From Acanthacorydalis orientalis (taxonomy: Eukaryota; Arthropoda; Insecta; Megaloptera; Corydalidae): a DNA stretch of 64,000 nt. The stretch is taken from positions 9,580,001-9,644,000 of the forward strand of contig CM068317.1 of the NCBI GenBank assembly GCA_034766995.1, given 5' to 3'. Positions 11,531 through 23,809 of this stretch are shown piece after piece. Each line of letters opens with the position of its first letter. Positions within the stretch are counted from its first letter, which is position 1. Under the pieces are notes generated by a model. That model was not told where the DNA came from. It saw only the letters and a list, made by a program, of their open reading frames with translations, and made no database searches. Made by a program: the position numbers and the translations under genes.

Positions 11531-12821
11531 AGGGTACCCATAAGTAATCTCGTTTTTGATACTTACACAAAATTTTCTCTTATTTAACATTTACTATCGA
11601 TTAATCTACAATATAATACCCATCATTATTGATAATCTTCTTCCATCTTTCTGGCAGACTTTCAATTCTCTTCTTATAAAATGAGGATGACTTCGTAGTA
11701 AAATATTCTTCGAGTGCATTTATAATGGCTGCCACAGTAGGAAAGTGTTTCCCACAGAGAAAATGCTCCATCTATCAAGAGTTTGTAGTCCAATGGAAGT
11801 ATCATCTGGAGAATATGGCAGGTGAGGCAGGACTTCCCTGCCTAACTCCTTGATTTTTTTTAGATGATTCTGGTGTTTTGATATCTTACGTTATCATGCT
11901 GGAGAATGATACCCTTTCGATTAACCACCATTGAACGGTTTTGAAACAAATCGATGTTCAGTCTATCAAACTGTGTAAAATAATATTCAGCAATTATGTT
12001 TTCATTGGAATTCAAAACTTCAGTAGTAGATTACTCTTGTGAAATCCCACTACACTGACAATAACGCTTTTTTAGGATGAAAACCTGCTTTGGTGTGAGC
12101 AATGGTGGTTGTCCTGATGTTAACCATTGTTTTTTCTTATGTGTATTGCTGTATAAAATCCACTTCTCATTTCCAATAACAATTTGTTGAAGAAATGGAT
12201 CTCTTTATAACCTGTACAGAAGTGCACTGCAGATGGTTACACGTTGAATTTTGTTCTCTACTGAAAGTTGATGGGAAACACAAATGCCTTCCCTTTGCAT
12301 CTTATTCAGTTGTTTCAAGTAATATTGCACTGTTAACCATAATGTTTCAGGCTTTATCGCTAATTATTGAATGGTTTTCTTGAGATCAGCTTCAATTTCA
12401 GACAACACAAGTTCCTTTTCAAAGTCAAGAGGTGTGAAAAAATTAAAATTACCGTTTTTAATTTTTTTAAACCAACTCTGGTACATTATAATATTCAAGG
12501 CACTAGAATAAACAGAGTTAATGGTGCTAGAGGCTGACTGGTTGGTTATTGGGATTTTAAGGCGCTTCGACAGCTAACTGACACTAGAGTCATTGTTACT
12601 CTTTCGAAATTCATTAAACATCATATATCTAATATGAACTTGATCCACAGATTGGCCTTCCATTCTTAAAGGTACACTCATTTTTTTTCAAAATTTCACA
12701 ATAAACATACTAAAAATCAATAAATTTAATTAATAGATAGGTTGTGAATAATAAAAAACGTACACAAACAAGTAGCTTATGTTTATTCAGTCTAAAAAAA
12801 TGATATTATTTTTGGGTACCC

Positions 12822-12825
<4 letters not shown>
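11527..12825 (-). mobile_element. Near full-length decayed mariner inside a TA array
   Basis: The left end reads about TTAAGGGTACCCATAAGTAA. The reverse complement of the right end reads TTAGGGGTACCCAAAAATAA. The length of about 1.3 kb is the usual size of mariner elements. TA arrays lie on both sides (to 11526 and 12826-12896), consistent with insertion into a TA repeat or later expansion of the TA target duplication. Confidence 0.8.
11590..12681 (-). pseudogene. Mariner transposase pseudogene
   Basis: Reading the minus strand from about 12681 and shifting frame several times gives the order of a mariner transposase. First comes an N-terminal helix-turn-helix region (HIRYMMFNEFRKSNN), then a WFKKIKNGNF segment. 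The first catalytic motif reads IGNEKWILYSN. It is followed by NRKGIILQHDNVRY around the second Asp, a LPHLPYSPDD-like third motif, and a C-terminal ERWKKIINNDGYY-like tail. In the first motif the family's catalytic Asp (DEKW) is Asn, so the product would be inactive even if the stops and frameshifts were absent. Family placement is by motif reading. Confidence 0.75.

Positions 12826-12896
<71 letters not shown>
12826..12896. repeat. (TA)n array
   Basis: About 70 bases of TA directly continuing the right end of the mariner. Confidence 0.97.
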
Positions 12897-12901
<5 letters not shown>

Positions 12902-13379
12902 TATGTATGTGTAATTGATTTTTAATATTTAGACTACTAAAAGATAGACTACTAAAAATGTTAAAATGTGATCAAGGATATAAATTAAATATTTCTATAA
13001 CAAATTTTGTACTTCTGTTTTACTCTATACTTATTTTTGGAAGCAGTTGTGGATATATTTTATATTGTTTTCAATTTTTTGAAATATTATGTACACAATT
13101 TTCAAATATTATGTAACATAATTGGAAATTAATATGGTTTTACTAGTCCTTTTTTAGTAAATTTCAATTTATTACTAGAAAAGGTAATAGGTACCTGATA
13201 AGTCTTAAAATCAAATCGAGCATACTTAAACAATACAAAAACAAACATTGCATTCTATACGCAATTTTTTCACGGACAAACGCTCTTAAACATGTCTTTT
13301 CTTAAGTACAATACGACCAATTCGGTCGATTGTACACAAGACTCGCACAAAAATCAGTGTACATCACCTTGCAGATTCG
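12897..13379. other. AT-rich stretch, no gene seen
   Basis: Contains only a 15-base tandem duplication (AGACTACTAAAAGAT-like) at about 12932-12961. Confidence 0.45.
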
Positions 13380-13690
13380 GCTCGGTGAACGGGTGAGCGT
13401 AGACGAGGAGGGTGGCATACGGCGAACGGACGGCCCGCTTCCCACGGGACCCATTCCAGGCCTACTTCATTAGCGTCACCAACCGCCGCCGTTGCACCAC
13501 GTCGCGTCTCTCCGCCGCCGGTCCGAGAAGACAAGTCCCAATCTTGTATATACCGTCGTCATACCCCACCTTAAACGACCATCTTGAAATACCATGCAGA
13601 CCCCTCCCCCCGCCACCCAATCTTACAGTACTACATACGGCCTGTTGTTGTTTTGAAGACGGTGTTGTTTCTTAATCAGACAGGGACGGG
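13380..13690. promoter_or_regulatory. CpG-rich island
   Basis: Sharp rise in G+C and CpG (CGGCTCGGTGAACGGG, CGCCGCCGTTGCACCACG, CGTCGCGTCTCTCCGCCG) in a very AT-rich setting. It may be a promoter, enhancer or old first exon. An 87-residue frame at 13412-13675 has no family features and looks incidental. Regulatory role is inference only. Confidence 0.35.
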
Positions 13691-14142
13691 TCTCTCGAAC
13701 AGAAATCATTAACCATCAAAATTTTACTTCGGTATACATCGATGTATAGATTTTAAACACATTCAACTCTTATGCATTATCGAGATATTTAAGTCTCATA
13801 CAGACACTAAAGGTCTTAACTGTCGACGTGCCCTAAAACCCCAAATAAAAACAACAAAGAGACTCATAAACAAAACTGTTATTTAATAATCAATGATTCG
13901 TTATACATCTCACGAGACTTTTTAATCCAAAATAAAAAACTGTTCTAAAATTGACAAAACAAAAGTTAATTTTTATATATAGCAAATGTTATTCATTGTA
14001 ATAACAAAAAAATGCATTGTTCACTTTTTGCTTTTTAATTAATTTAATAAACAGAGGATTCATGTCCTTTGGTAAATAAAGAACAACTAAGTTTTGTGTT
14101 TAAAGAAAAAATATAAATATAAAACTTAATATTCATCTATTC
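13691..14142. other. AT-rich stretch, no gene seen
   Basis: No repeat end or credible frame between the CpG island and the mariner derivative. Confidence 0.4.
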
Positions 14143-14144
14143 TA

Positions 14145-14714
14145 TTAGGTTGGTAGGAAAATAATTGCAGTTTATGACCTTCAAATTCATATACATTTTT
14201 CTCAGCTAATTTTTCAAGCTGTTTTAAGTGGTTCAAAATTGTTGAATGACTAACGCCTAACTTTTGTGTAAGCTCTCGGATTGTTGTGCGTGATTCTGAT
14301 TCAAATAACGCTTTCAGTTGGTCGTTATAAATTGAAGAATGACTCTCGCGACCTTTTTCATCTTCAAGGCTCTCGTTCCCAGTACGAAATGTTTGGAACC
14401 ACCATTACACCGTACGTTCCTTAACAGTACCCACACCAAAAGTATTGTTTAGTTTACGAGCAGTTTCTGTTGGTTTACCACCCGTTTTGAACTTACAGAA
14501 AAAATTGCTATTATTTGCTTCTTCTCCGTCTTTAATCCAATATTCCAATTTGAATCAAAATTTATAACAAAAACCAAAGTCGATATTACGGAAATACAGA
14601 CCGAAAAATACACTTTTAAATGATATTAACATGAACACAATGAAATGACACTTTCATTAAAAAAATAACGTTAAAATTCAGAACAAAAACTCAATTATTT
14701 CCCTAACAACCTAA
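14145..14714 (-). mobile_element. Internally deleted mariner, copy A
   Basis: The left end TTAGGTTGGTAGGAAAATAA follows a TA. The right end is an inverted copy (...CCCTAACAACCTAA); the TA after it has changed to TC. The 570-bp interior reads on the minus strand as the N-terminal DNA-binding part of a mariner transposase with several stops (for example LGTRALK, QKLGVSHSTILNHLKQLEK). It then jumps straight to the element's 3' end, so the whole catalytic domain is absent. The ends belong to the same general type as the Hsmar1/cecropia group of mariners. Confidence 0.85.
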
Positions 14715-14994
14715 TCTTAATCAGCATAATTATTCAGGAAAAAACCAACATAAAATTTGGATTAAAAGAAAGTAAAATAAAATCCTGAAGATTATCACAA
14801 TATATTTTACCATAAGATAAAGTAGTTTATATTTATTAATAATCTCATTTATATTTCTAGTATTACAATATAACATGCAAAAATACAAACTGGCAAATCC
14901 TTTTTGTTATAACTGAAGTATTAATTTAATAGTTTATTTAAAAAATCTTTCAAAATACTCATTACAGAATATATTGATAAATAATCATTACACA

Positions 14995-14996
<2 letters not shown>

Positions 14997-15088
<92 letters not shown>

Positions 15089-15102
15089 TATATATATATA
15101 TA
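14997..15102. repeat. TA array with CATA interruptions
   Basis: About 105 bases, with CATATATATATA and CAAATATATA breaks. A TAAATAAATAAA tail follows. Confidence 0.95.
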
Positions 15103-15830
15103 AATAAATAAATTTTCGAATATAAATTTCACAGATGAATTATTTTTTCACCTCACAAATCATCTCAACAAATATGTCAATAATAAAATGTATAAAGAAG
15201 GAAAAAATTTTTGTATTATAAATAATAATTTTACAAATGATTTTTTCACAAATTACATAAACATTTTGGTTAGAACGTTGAATAAATGATAATTGTTAAT
15301 TTTTTTGGTTTATGTGTTTTTTAATAGACATGCCATCATCCATAGAGTGATAAAGCACACCTATAACTGCATTTAAATAACAATGAAAAATGATCAGTGA
15401 TTAATTATTAAACATTTATGTAGATTATGGTGTGAAAAAATAATTTATTTGTGAAAGTGAATATAGTCACATTGACAGAATTATATTTCGATTAAATTTC
15501 ATCTTGAAAAATAACTTTTTTAAACATAAAAAGTAATTTAAACAAAAATAGTATCACAAATAGTATGAAAAAGCGTTCAATCTTTTCAGTCCGTTTTAAT
15601 TTTTCTAATTGATCAGTCTATGTTATACTCACTTCAATCATACATTTAAAAAAAAATTTAGAATAAAAAATATATTTTTTTAAATAACTTAAAAACATGT
15701 TTCAAATAATCAAAATATTTGGAATTTTAATTAATGTTCTATATGAAAATATCAATATATTGGAGATATGTCTATAAACAACAACAATAAATCAATTTAC
15801 ACAAACGGTACTGAATCAGACCCTTATATA
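15103..15830. other. AT-rich stretch, no gene seen
   Basis: No transposon end, array or credible frame noticed. Confidence 0.4.
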
Positions 15831-16115
15831 ACGAAAACTTACCATTCGCCGGTTCACACAACTCTGCCGCAAACAAAGATGAGGTGTAGGAATAAATTAA
15901 TTGGAGGCAAAGACGTTTAACCCCTTAGTCGAAGTTGGGCCATGTTTACACACGGATCTGCAACTCCTACTTCCGCCAAATACCTCTTTGCTTTATACTA
16001 AACGAGCCACGTCCGACGTAGACACCGAACATCCACAGCGAACGGGCCGAACGTCTCGTCTCTGTCGTCGGGACGCTTGTTATGCCATTCTTCTGTCTGA
16101 TATTTGATTTCCGCA
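15831..16115. promoter_or_regulatory. Mid-GC, CpG-containing patch
   Basis: Composition rises here (ACGAGCCACGTCCGACGTAG, CGAACGGGCCGAACGTCTCG). A 68-residue frame on the plus strand (15901-16107) has no recognised domain. It could be a conserved non-coding element or old exon; low confidence. Confidence 0.25.
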
Positions 16116-16303
16116 TCAACTTTTCAAAATATGAGACAAAGAGAAGTCTTCATTCTCTGTTTTTGTTATCGAATATTTCTTAAAGATTATATTTCTTTGA
16201 AACGTAAATGAAGTTTTGAATGTTTTAAATAAACATACTTTAAATATGTGTATATAAAATGTATATAATTATAATTCAACGCAATTCAAACGTTTAAACT
16301 TTT

Positions 16304-16306
16304 TAC

Positions 16307-16360
<54 letters not shown>
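16304..16360. repeat. (CA)n-(TA)n array
   Basis: ACACACACACAC passes through CATACATA into (TA)n. Confidence 0.95.
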
Positions 16361-16363
<3 letters not shown>

Positions 16364-18700
16364 TTATTGTTGCTAAACCTTAAGAAAGCAAAAGGAAATC
16401 TCTTAACAGCATTGACTCAATTCTTATTGTGATAAATTATTTATGAATTATTAATTCAATATTCTTTTCAATAATTATTAATATTGTAACATATTCTACG
16501 TTTTATAAATAGAAGAACAAATATTATAATTTAGAAAATTAAATAAAGTAAAAGATCTGCCATTTAACGCACTTATATATTGCTCAATTTGAGAAAAATA
16601 TTCTTGTAGCTTGGAAGTTATTTGATTTTTCAAAATTGTTGTTGAAATGAAGTAAAAACGAAAATAATGAGGATGGGTCCTAAACATCTAATTTGTTCAA
16701 GCATTATTTATACAATAATGGATCCGTATAATTTCGTATATAAAATTGTATGGAAAGAATCTTTTTAATGGTTAGAAAAATTATTTTAGTGATTTTCTGA
16801 AACACATCTTATAAAGTAAATAAAATATCCTTGTATTCAATTTACCATTCTTATTTAATCTTAAGCTATATTTTTTTGACAAAATTGAAGACAATTCTGT
16901 AATATTTCTTAAAAAAAGTAGTTCTTTGTTTATTTTTATTTTTGATAAGAATAAAAATATGAAATAAAGTGATATTAATAGAGATTAGTAACAAAATTTA
17001 TTTTTATCTTGATTCAATTTCAAAAATTAATTCTTTTTTCATTTCATTAACCATAGAAAATATTTCTAGCGAAAATTTTTTTGTTAATTAAAGATAATTA
17101 TTGATTATTTTTGATTGTTAATTATGCGCAATTTAATAGTGATTCCAGCATCCTCACAAACCGAAGATGCAATCATATCATAATTTAAAATTATTAAAAA
17201 TTTTGACTACTGTGTATTATTATATTTTTATGAATTTAAGTTTCTTTTTTTCGGTTTAATACTTCCTGCATTCCTTACAACATTCCTACATTCTTTAAAA
17301 ATTATAAAATTTCTGATGTTATTAACATTTTATTTTCTAAATATAGATTTTTCAAAAATTTTATTTTTAGTCGGATTCTCTTTCTTCCACATTTTTTAGA
17401 CCAAAAATATTCACTTAATAGAAACTTTCAAAACTGTAGAACGTAGTCTCCACACTATGAACATTACACCAAAATATACATACAGAGATAATATAGTTTC
17501 GATTCTTTTCTGAAACAAATTTACAATTTTTTTTGTGAATAGTTTCCGAAATATTTCTCAACAGTACCTAAACTATTCAGTATGTATTAAAAAATATGTA
17601 CAGAACAGATTCTGTATATATTCTTTTTGTGTATAATGTTCAGTAATAATATTTATAGAGTGTCTAGGCTTAAGATATAAAAAACAAAAAATATTAAGAA
17701 TATTTATTTCCAAAAATAGATTAAAGGGGGTGATATAGACTACCATGGAATTTTTAAGAAAAAAATCATCGAAAATATGTTTTTTAAAATAATAAATTTG
17801 ATGAACATCTCTATAATAAAAAAGATATGTTTGAAATCAATAAATGTACAACTATGTATGAAACCATTAATTAAATAAAAATATAAATCTATAATATATT
17901 ATCAAACTACTAACTATTGAATAAATATTATTAATATTAATTCATTGTATTTTATAAAAAATATGATTTATTTTTCTAAATTAAGTTTAATTTTTCTTTA
18001 TTAAAAAAATCAAAAATACTGCATATCAAATATTATTTTTTATTTGTTTATTTTTTTAAATAAAAAAATATATTTAAATGTTTTTGAAATCTTACGATAT
18101 TGCTTTCATTTTGCAATCTGAAATATTTCAAATAAGTTTTTAAAAATTAGAAGATTCAAATTTGAAATTTAATTTATTCTGTTTTTATTATTTCTTTTCA
18201 ATTTTCATACTTACAATACAATTATCAAAACTTTCAGTTATGATTTTTTTACTTAATCATAAAACAAAAAAAATCTGATCAAAAATGTTAATAACAGAAT
18301 ATAAATTATTTTTACCTGTTTTTTATCCATATTTTGATTATGAGGCTATCATGTTCAATGTGTTTTTTTTTATTTTACCTTTATAGTAATGCTAAAAATG
18401 CGCATAAGCAATATTATCTCATTCCCCCACTCAAACGCTTAACATGGGTTGGTTCTAGGTCCCTTCTAATTAATTTAGCATTAGAAAGAAAAAAATTAAC
18501 AATTTTGTTTTTCCATAGTGAGATATTTTGTATTCGCAGCACCAGTGGCTAGTATTAGCATTATCAAAAAAGAAATATTTCAAAATTCGATAAAAACTAG
18601 TCTGTTTTAAATTTTAAATTCAATTATTTTATTAAAATCCGAATTAATTGCCATGATATTTGCTGAAACACTTCGGGTGGAGAAAAACGTTGCACTTTAT
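16361..18700. other. Long AT-rich stretch, nothing recognised
   Basis: About 2.3 kb with homopolymeric A/T runs, no transposon ends, no arrays of note, and only short incidental frames (for example 16496-16687 minus and 18334-18552 plus). Confidence 0.5.
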
Positions 18701-18740
18701 ATGCATATATATATATATATATATAATATTATATTATATA

Positions 18741-18840
18741 TTCACATATGTTTCAAAAATTGACTTTATTAGGACATATATCTTCCATTTGATTTTTTGA
18801 GACATATGTGAATATATATATAATATTATATATATATATA

Positions 18841-18886
<46 letters not shown>

Positions 18887-18960
18887 TATATTCACATATG
18901 TATCAAAAAATTAAATAGAAGATATATAGTCTTAATAGACAATTTTACATAAATGCATTT
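18741..18960. repeat. Nested hairpin repeat (72-bp unit plus inverted copy)
   Basis: The unit 18741-18812 begins TTCACATATGTTTCAAAAA and ends with its inverted copy (TTTTTTGAGACATATGTGAA). A reverse-oriented partial copy starts at 18891 (TTCACATATGTATCAAAAAA) and matches the reverse complement of the first unit through the AAGATATATxxxCTTAATA block to about 18950. TA/AATATTATA arrays at 18705-18740 and 18813-18890 separate and flank them. Confidence 0.85.
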
Positions 18961-19800
18961 TATTGTTTTTTTTTTAAAAAAAAACTCTAAATTTGTCTTA
19001 TTTAATATCAACTTTTTAGTAAATTATTTTTTTTTTGTATATATATACATCTAATATGATTTTTTTTAATTTGAGAATAAAAATCAGTAGATTTTAGATA
19101 ACTGAAATATGTTCTTAATTTTTTGAAGACACTTTTTTATTAATAGTTATATATATTATATGGTCTGTCTCTTGCAAACTCTATAACTGTTCCGTTTTTT
19201 CTCACTTTCTCAAAAATCTAAAAAATTAATAATGTAGTTTTATTTCTGTTGAATTAATGTACACTGTTACATAAATAAAAATTAAAAAAAAATATTTTTA
19301 TCATAGAAATTTTTTTTTAAAATTAATGTTGCTTATATGAAACAGTGGCGCTTAATTGCTTAAAAAATAATCCTCAATCAATAATTTAACAGTTTTAATC
19401 AAAAAATTCTATCGATATTTGCGGGGTTAGTAAACACTTTTTGAACTGAAATTAGCTACAATTTCAGATCTATGTTCTACTCTAACAAATAAGTTACAAC
19501 CAGAATACACGGTGGTATTATTTTTTTGATTAGAGATAATATTAGACATACTAAAAGGTTATCTTGTATTTTATTTTTTCGAATCAACTGTACTTTGAGT
19601 ACAACTGTACTCGATCTGAATTTTTTTTTGAGCCAATTGAATGGATCTGAACTATAAGAGGATATGAGAAAATATTACAATATTTAAAGAATAATTCCTA
19701 TCCACATAACATCAAATAAATTGCCTACTTGTAAACATAAACCAGTTCAACAGATATTTACTATCAAAAAATCTCTGAAGTGTCAATGTGAAAGAACTGG
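18961..19800. other. AT-rich stretch, no gene seen
   Basis: T-rich and A-rich runs, no credible frame or transposon end. Confidence 0.4.
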
Positions 19801-19803
19801 ACT

Positions 19804-19804
<1 letters not shown>

Positions 19805-19842
<38 letters not shown>
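19805..19842. repeat. (TG)n-(TA)n array
   Basis: GTGTGTGTGT followed by about 28 bases of TA. Confidence 0.95.
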
Positions 19843-19924
19843 TCACGTTTTATTAAATGTTTGTATAATAAATTAACTAACGAAAACGTAATTATTAATT
19901 AAAAGTACAATACATTACACAACT

Positions 19925-20290
19925 GTTAATGTCTGTCTCCCGCTCTCCGCGAACGAGCTTACAGACACAATCCTATAATAACTAAAGTGAAATACCAACA
20001 CCACTATCTATACCTTAATTCACATCTTCTCGCTTCCTTCATCAATATTGTATTCAAAATTTCGAGCGGCGCGGCCCGCTGGCGTCGAACGAGGACCCGC
20101 GTGCGAGACGCGCGTACCGGACGCCCGCGACGCCCGCTATCTGCGTTCTTGTTCATCGCGCGTACGTCAAACTCGAGTCAATGTTTGATTTTAAGATCAG
20201 TCGTTTAGATTTTGATGCAGTGTCTCCTTATAGTTCGTTGCTTAGTCGTTGCGAAGATGGCGTTGTGTTCGAGAGATATCGCAATATTAT
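19925..20290. promoter_or_regulatory. CpG-rich island
   Basis: Dense CpG between about 20060 and 20170 (GAGCGGCGCGGCCCGC, GCGAGACGCGCGTACCGG, CGCCCGCGACGCCCGC). An open frame on the plus strand (19987-20208) is arginine-rich because of composition and has no recognised domain. This is a candidate promoter or first exon; inference only. Confidence 0.35.
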
Positions 20291-21308
20291 TTTCAGGACG
20301 TGTAAATTTTATGGCCGGATTAAAACTTCTGGAATAAATTTCCATCTTTCTTGGTAATTATGTGTTAGATGCGTTCATGAAACTAACTTTCCAGTTCAAC
20401 TTGTTTCATTTCACGTGCCATATGGTGGCACTTTTTAAATGTGACGATTTCTTTTTTCAGTGTCTCTTATCTCCTGTTCGAGCTTTTTATTTTATTATTA
20501 TTTTTCTTTAAATAGACGAACGAATATTTAATGTAACTTAATTAGAAGGATTATTTTATAACTCGTTTCATATTTCATACAGTATGTATACAGAAAACGT
20601 GAATTTACACAATTTCCAATCTTACTATTTATAAATGTACGTGATTAACATATTTCTGTAAAATATGTATCAAATATATTCATTCTTATTCTATAAAGCA
20701 ATTAATATTTTATTTCATATTTTTATTTTTGCAATCTCCATTTATGTCAACAATCGAGTATTTTTATATTTAATTTATTTTTCCATATATTTGATTTTCA
20801 AACTTAGACAAATCATTAAAATCAAAGTATGAATTTTATATATACTTGTTATTTTCAACATCACGTGTGTTAATGGTGAAAAGTATGTTATAAATTATAT
20901 AGACATATTTTTTAGAATATTTTTCATTCTTTCTTCTACGTTTTCTTAATGTATTCCAAATTATAGAAGAATGATTTTCATATTCTTAAACTTCTTGTGG
21001 ATTTTTTTCTTCAAATACTGCAATTATGGAACTATTGTACAATTATATAAGTTTGGCTTTTCTTGCAGTAGTCTTAGAAAACATATGCTTGTTGTAGTTT
21101 ATAATTAAATAAAATCTTCTACTTATCAAATAAGTAACACCATTTTCTTACAAACAATTTGACGTGAATTTTTTTGTATAGGAAATAATTTTATATTTCA
21201 TTACATAATTTCCCATTTTTTTAAAATATATCTCTTATGAAGAATCAGTGTATCATTTCTATACATAATTGAATAACCTAAATTTCAATTAAATAAGTAT
21301 TATGTCAG
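20291..21308. other. AT-rich stretch, no gene seen
   Basis: No array, transposon end or credible frame noticed. Confidence 0.4.
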
Positions 21309-21310
21309 TA

Positions 21311-21800
21311 TTAGGTTGGTAGAAAAATATTTGCGGTTTGTGACCCTCAAATTCGTACATATTTTTTTCCTTTTTTAATTTTCCTAGCGGTATAAGTAGT
21401 CCAAAACTGTTACATGACTAGCGTCTAACTTTTGTGCAAGCTCTGGAAATTTTGTGCGTGGTTCTGATTCGACAACCGCATTCAGTTGGTCGTTATGAAC
21501 TGAAAAAGAACGTCCTCGACCTGCTTCATCTTGAAGACAATTCTCAACCATTACAAAATCGCTCAAACCATTTGTAAACCATCTTTATTATCACTACAGT
21601 AGCATCTTCATAAACTAATACATTTTCTAGATTTCTTTACCTCTTTTCTGAAGATTGAAACAAAATTTCATGTTTACCTGTTACCTGTGATCCATTTTTA
21701 GGACGAGATTTAAAAACCTGTACACAAAATTGTATTTCAGCACTAACTGTCTGAACTAAAAAAGTTTTAATTTGTCACATACTGTAACAAGTTCGATTAA
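21311..21800 (-). mobile_element. Degenerate mariner derivative, copy B (right end not found)
   Basis: The left end TTAGGTTGGTAGAAAAATAT follows a TA. The minus strand reads part of the transposase DNA-binding region (21384-21566: RGRSFSVHNDQLNAVVESEP...ASHVTVLDYL). Past about 21570 the similarity fades and no right terminal repeat is visible, so the right boundary is a guess. Confidence 0.65.
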
Positions 21801-21880
21801 ATTACAGTATGGAAGTTCCGATTATTTCCACTAGGTGATGTTCTGTGGCGACATTCACCATACTCATTTCTTACTCTTCG

Positions 21881-21887
<7 letters not shown>

Positions 21888-21920
<33 letters not shown>

Positions 21921-21931
21921 CATACATACAA

Positions 21932-21968
<37 letters not shown>
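21888..21968. repeat. (CA)n-(TA)n-(CATA)n-(TA)n array
   Basis: CACACACATACA leads into two TA tracts separated by CATACATACAACCA. Confidence 0.95.
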
Positions 21969-21971
<3 letters not shown>

Positions 21972-22162
21972 GTTTGTACATATTCGTGTTTTCTTAAATT
22001 TGTTTCTCTGTCTAGGTTCTCGAGCCTAATGCTCTTCTAATTTTCACAAAACACAAACACTTAATATGAACGTAAATTGATATTATAAATCATTCTATCT
22101 GAAAAAAATTATATACCCTCATTTCATTTTAAAAAACTTTTTAAGTGCCATTTTTTCCATCT

Positions 22163-22211
22163 ATAATTTATTTTATAAATTATTTGAATAAATAATTTAT
22201 AAAATAATTTA
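22163..22211. repeat. AT-only palindrome
   Basis: The left arm ending TTTATAAATTATTT and right arm AAATAATTTATAAAATAATTT pair over about 21 bases around a 4-base GAAT loop. Confidence 0.85.
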
Positions 22212-23807
22212 TAAAATTAGTAAATTATTTTAATAATAATTGATTTTTAATTATGTAAGTGTTTAATTATCAGAAAGTTTCATATTGAAACAATGACAAC
22301 TATTCGGCTAATATTCATCAAAGAAAATATGTATATTCTGTACATTATTATATTTATTTGATGTCATTATCAAAAGATATAATAATTAAAAAAAAGTCAT
22401 GTCTTAAAACGGACTTGAAGTTATTTCTAGACAAATTATATTTCTTTTATAAAATTTACCTACAATATAAGAAACTAAAATGAAAATTAATAAAATCCTA
22501 AATAAATTATACAAAGCGGTATACTTTACTATCGATTTTATTTGTGAGTTGCTGTGTTTCTGTCTGTGTATATGTATATATTTCAATTAATAATTTTACC
22601 ATTGAAAAACAACACAAAAGTGTATTCTTTTATTTATTTTAAAAACTACGAAATAGAAATGTTGAATTAAACAAGACCAATACCAAAAAATGTACATTTT
22701 TATATTTGTGTTAGAATCCGAGGAATAAAAAAAAATGCGACGAATATAAAACGAAAAACTCATTCCCCCAAATAAATATATTCAATCGAGTGAACGTATA
22801 TTGTACCCAACCGTATTGTTTGCTAACATGTTTTGTTCGGGAGACTTTTTCAAAAAAAAAAAAAAAAAAACAAACACAATAAACATATCGTTTACCTATA
22901 ACCTGTTATGCCCTATCTTTTTATTAGTATCCTGTAAAATTTATAAACTCCTCCGACATAAAGCAATGCGTTAGGGCCACGAAAGCATTGAATAACTCTG
23001 TATTTATTATTGATGTCATCGGAAGTACCAATAATACACTTCTATATTTTTACGAAGCGCACAATGTTATCGGATATTTTCACTGTACTACCGTTCAATG
23101 TTGAGTTTCAATATGTGCTGTATGAAAATAGTGATATCGAATTGAAAATAAATTAACTGCACATATGGCATCTCTTATATTTGAAATATTTAATATATTG
23201 ATCTCTGTGTTCGAAACGAAATTGAAAAACGGCTCTCGCGGGATTTGAATCATTGTTTTTTTTATTATATGCAATTTAAAAATTTTATTATACCATTTGT
23301 TATTGACATTTATTTACTACACCTTATTAATAATACAAATCGTATATTATTGATGCAAAGTAATTATTAATAAAAGTATATTATTTGTTAATCTAACAAG
23401 AACAGAAAACTGTAATTAAAAACATTTTTAATAAATTATAATTTTATTTCTACTTAATATAGAATTTAAAATACATTAATTCATTTTTGATAAAACTATC
23501 AATAGATTATAATTTAAATATGAAATTAATTTTCAAAATGTATAAGACATTTCTTTCATTTAGACAATTCAATTAATTTCAGAGAAAGACTAAGAAGAAA
23601 TTTTAAATTTAATACCTTTCTTAGTTTTAATTAACATTGAATTAGATTGATATTAAATCTCTGCTTCTATGCTTATCATATTTTTTATATAACACGAAAT
23701 ATACTAGCTACTGCTAATAATAATCTAATTAATGCGTTCCTAAATACAGATTCCATACATAAATATAGACAATACTATTTTCTTCAAGTATTTAATTTCA
23801 ATTATTG
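22212..23807. other. AT-rich stretch, no gene seen
   Basis: Contains a run of about 20 A at 22852-22870 and little else. Short frames (22404-22586 minus, 23647-23841 plus) look incidental. Confidence 0.4.
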
Positions 23808-23809
23808 TA

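Noticed and set aside
12195..12383. 62-residue plus-strand frame.
   Set aside because: It is antisense to the mariner transposase pseudogene at 11590-12681.
13412..13675. 87-residue frame in the CpG island.
   Set aside because: High G+C lowers stop frequency; no domain, no splice sites I could defend and no codon-use signal beyond composition.
19987..20208. Arginine-rich 73-residue frame.
   Set aside because: The arginines come from CpG-rich triplets; nothing else supports coding.
22852..22870. Run of about 20 A considered as the tail of a retrotransposed copy.
   Set aside because: The upstream sequence shows no open frame, gene similarity or target duplication.
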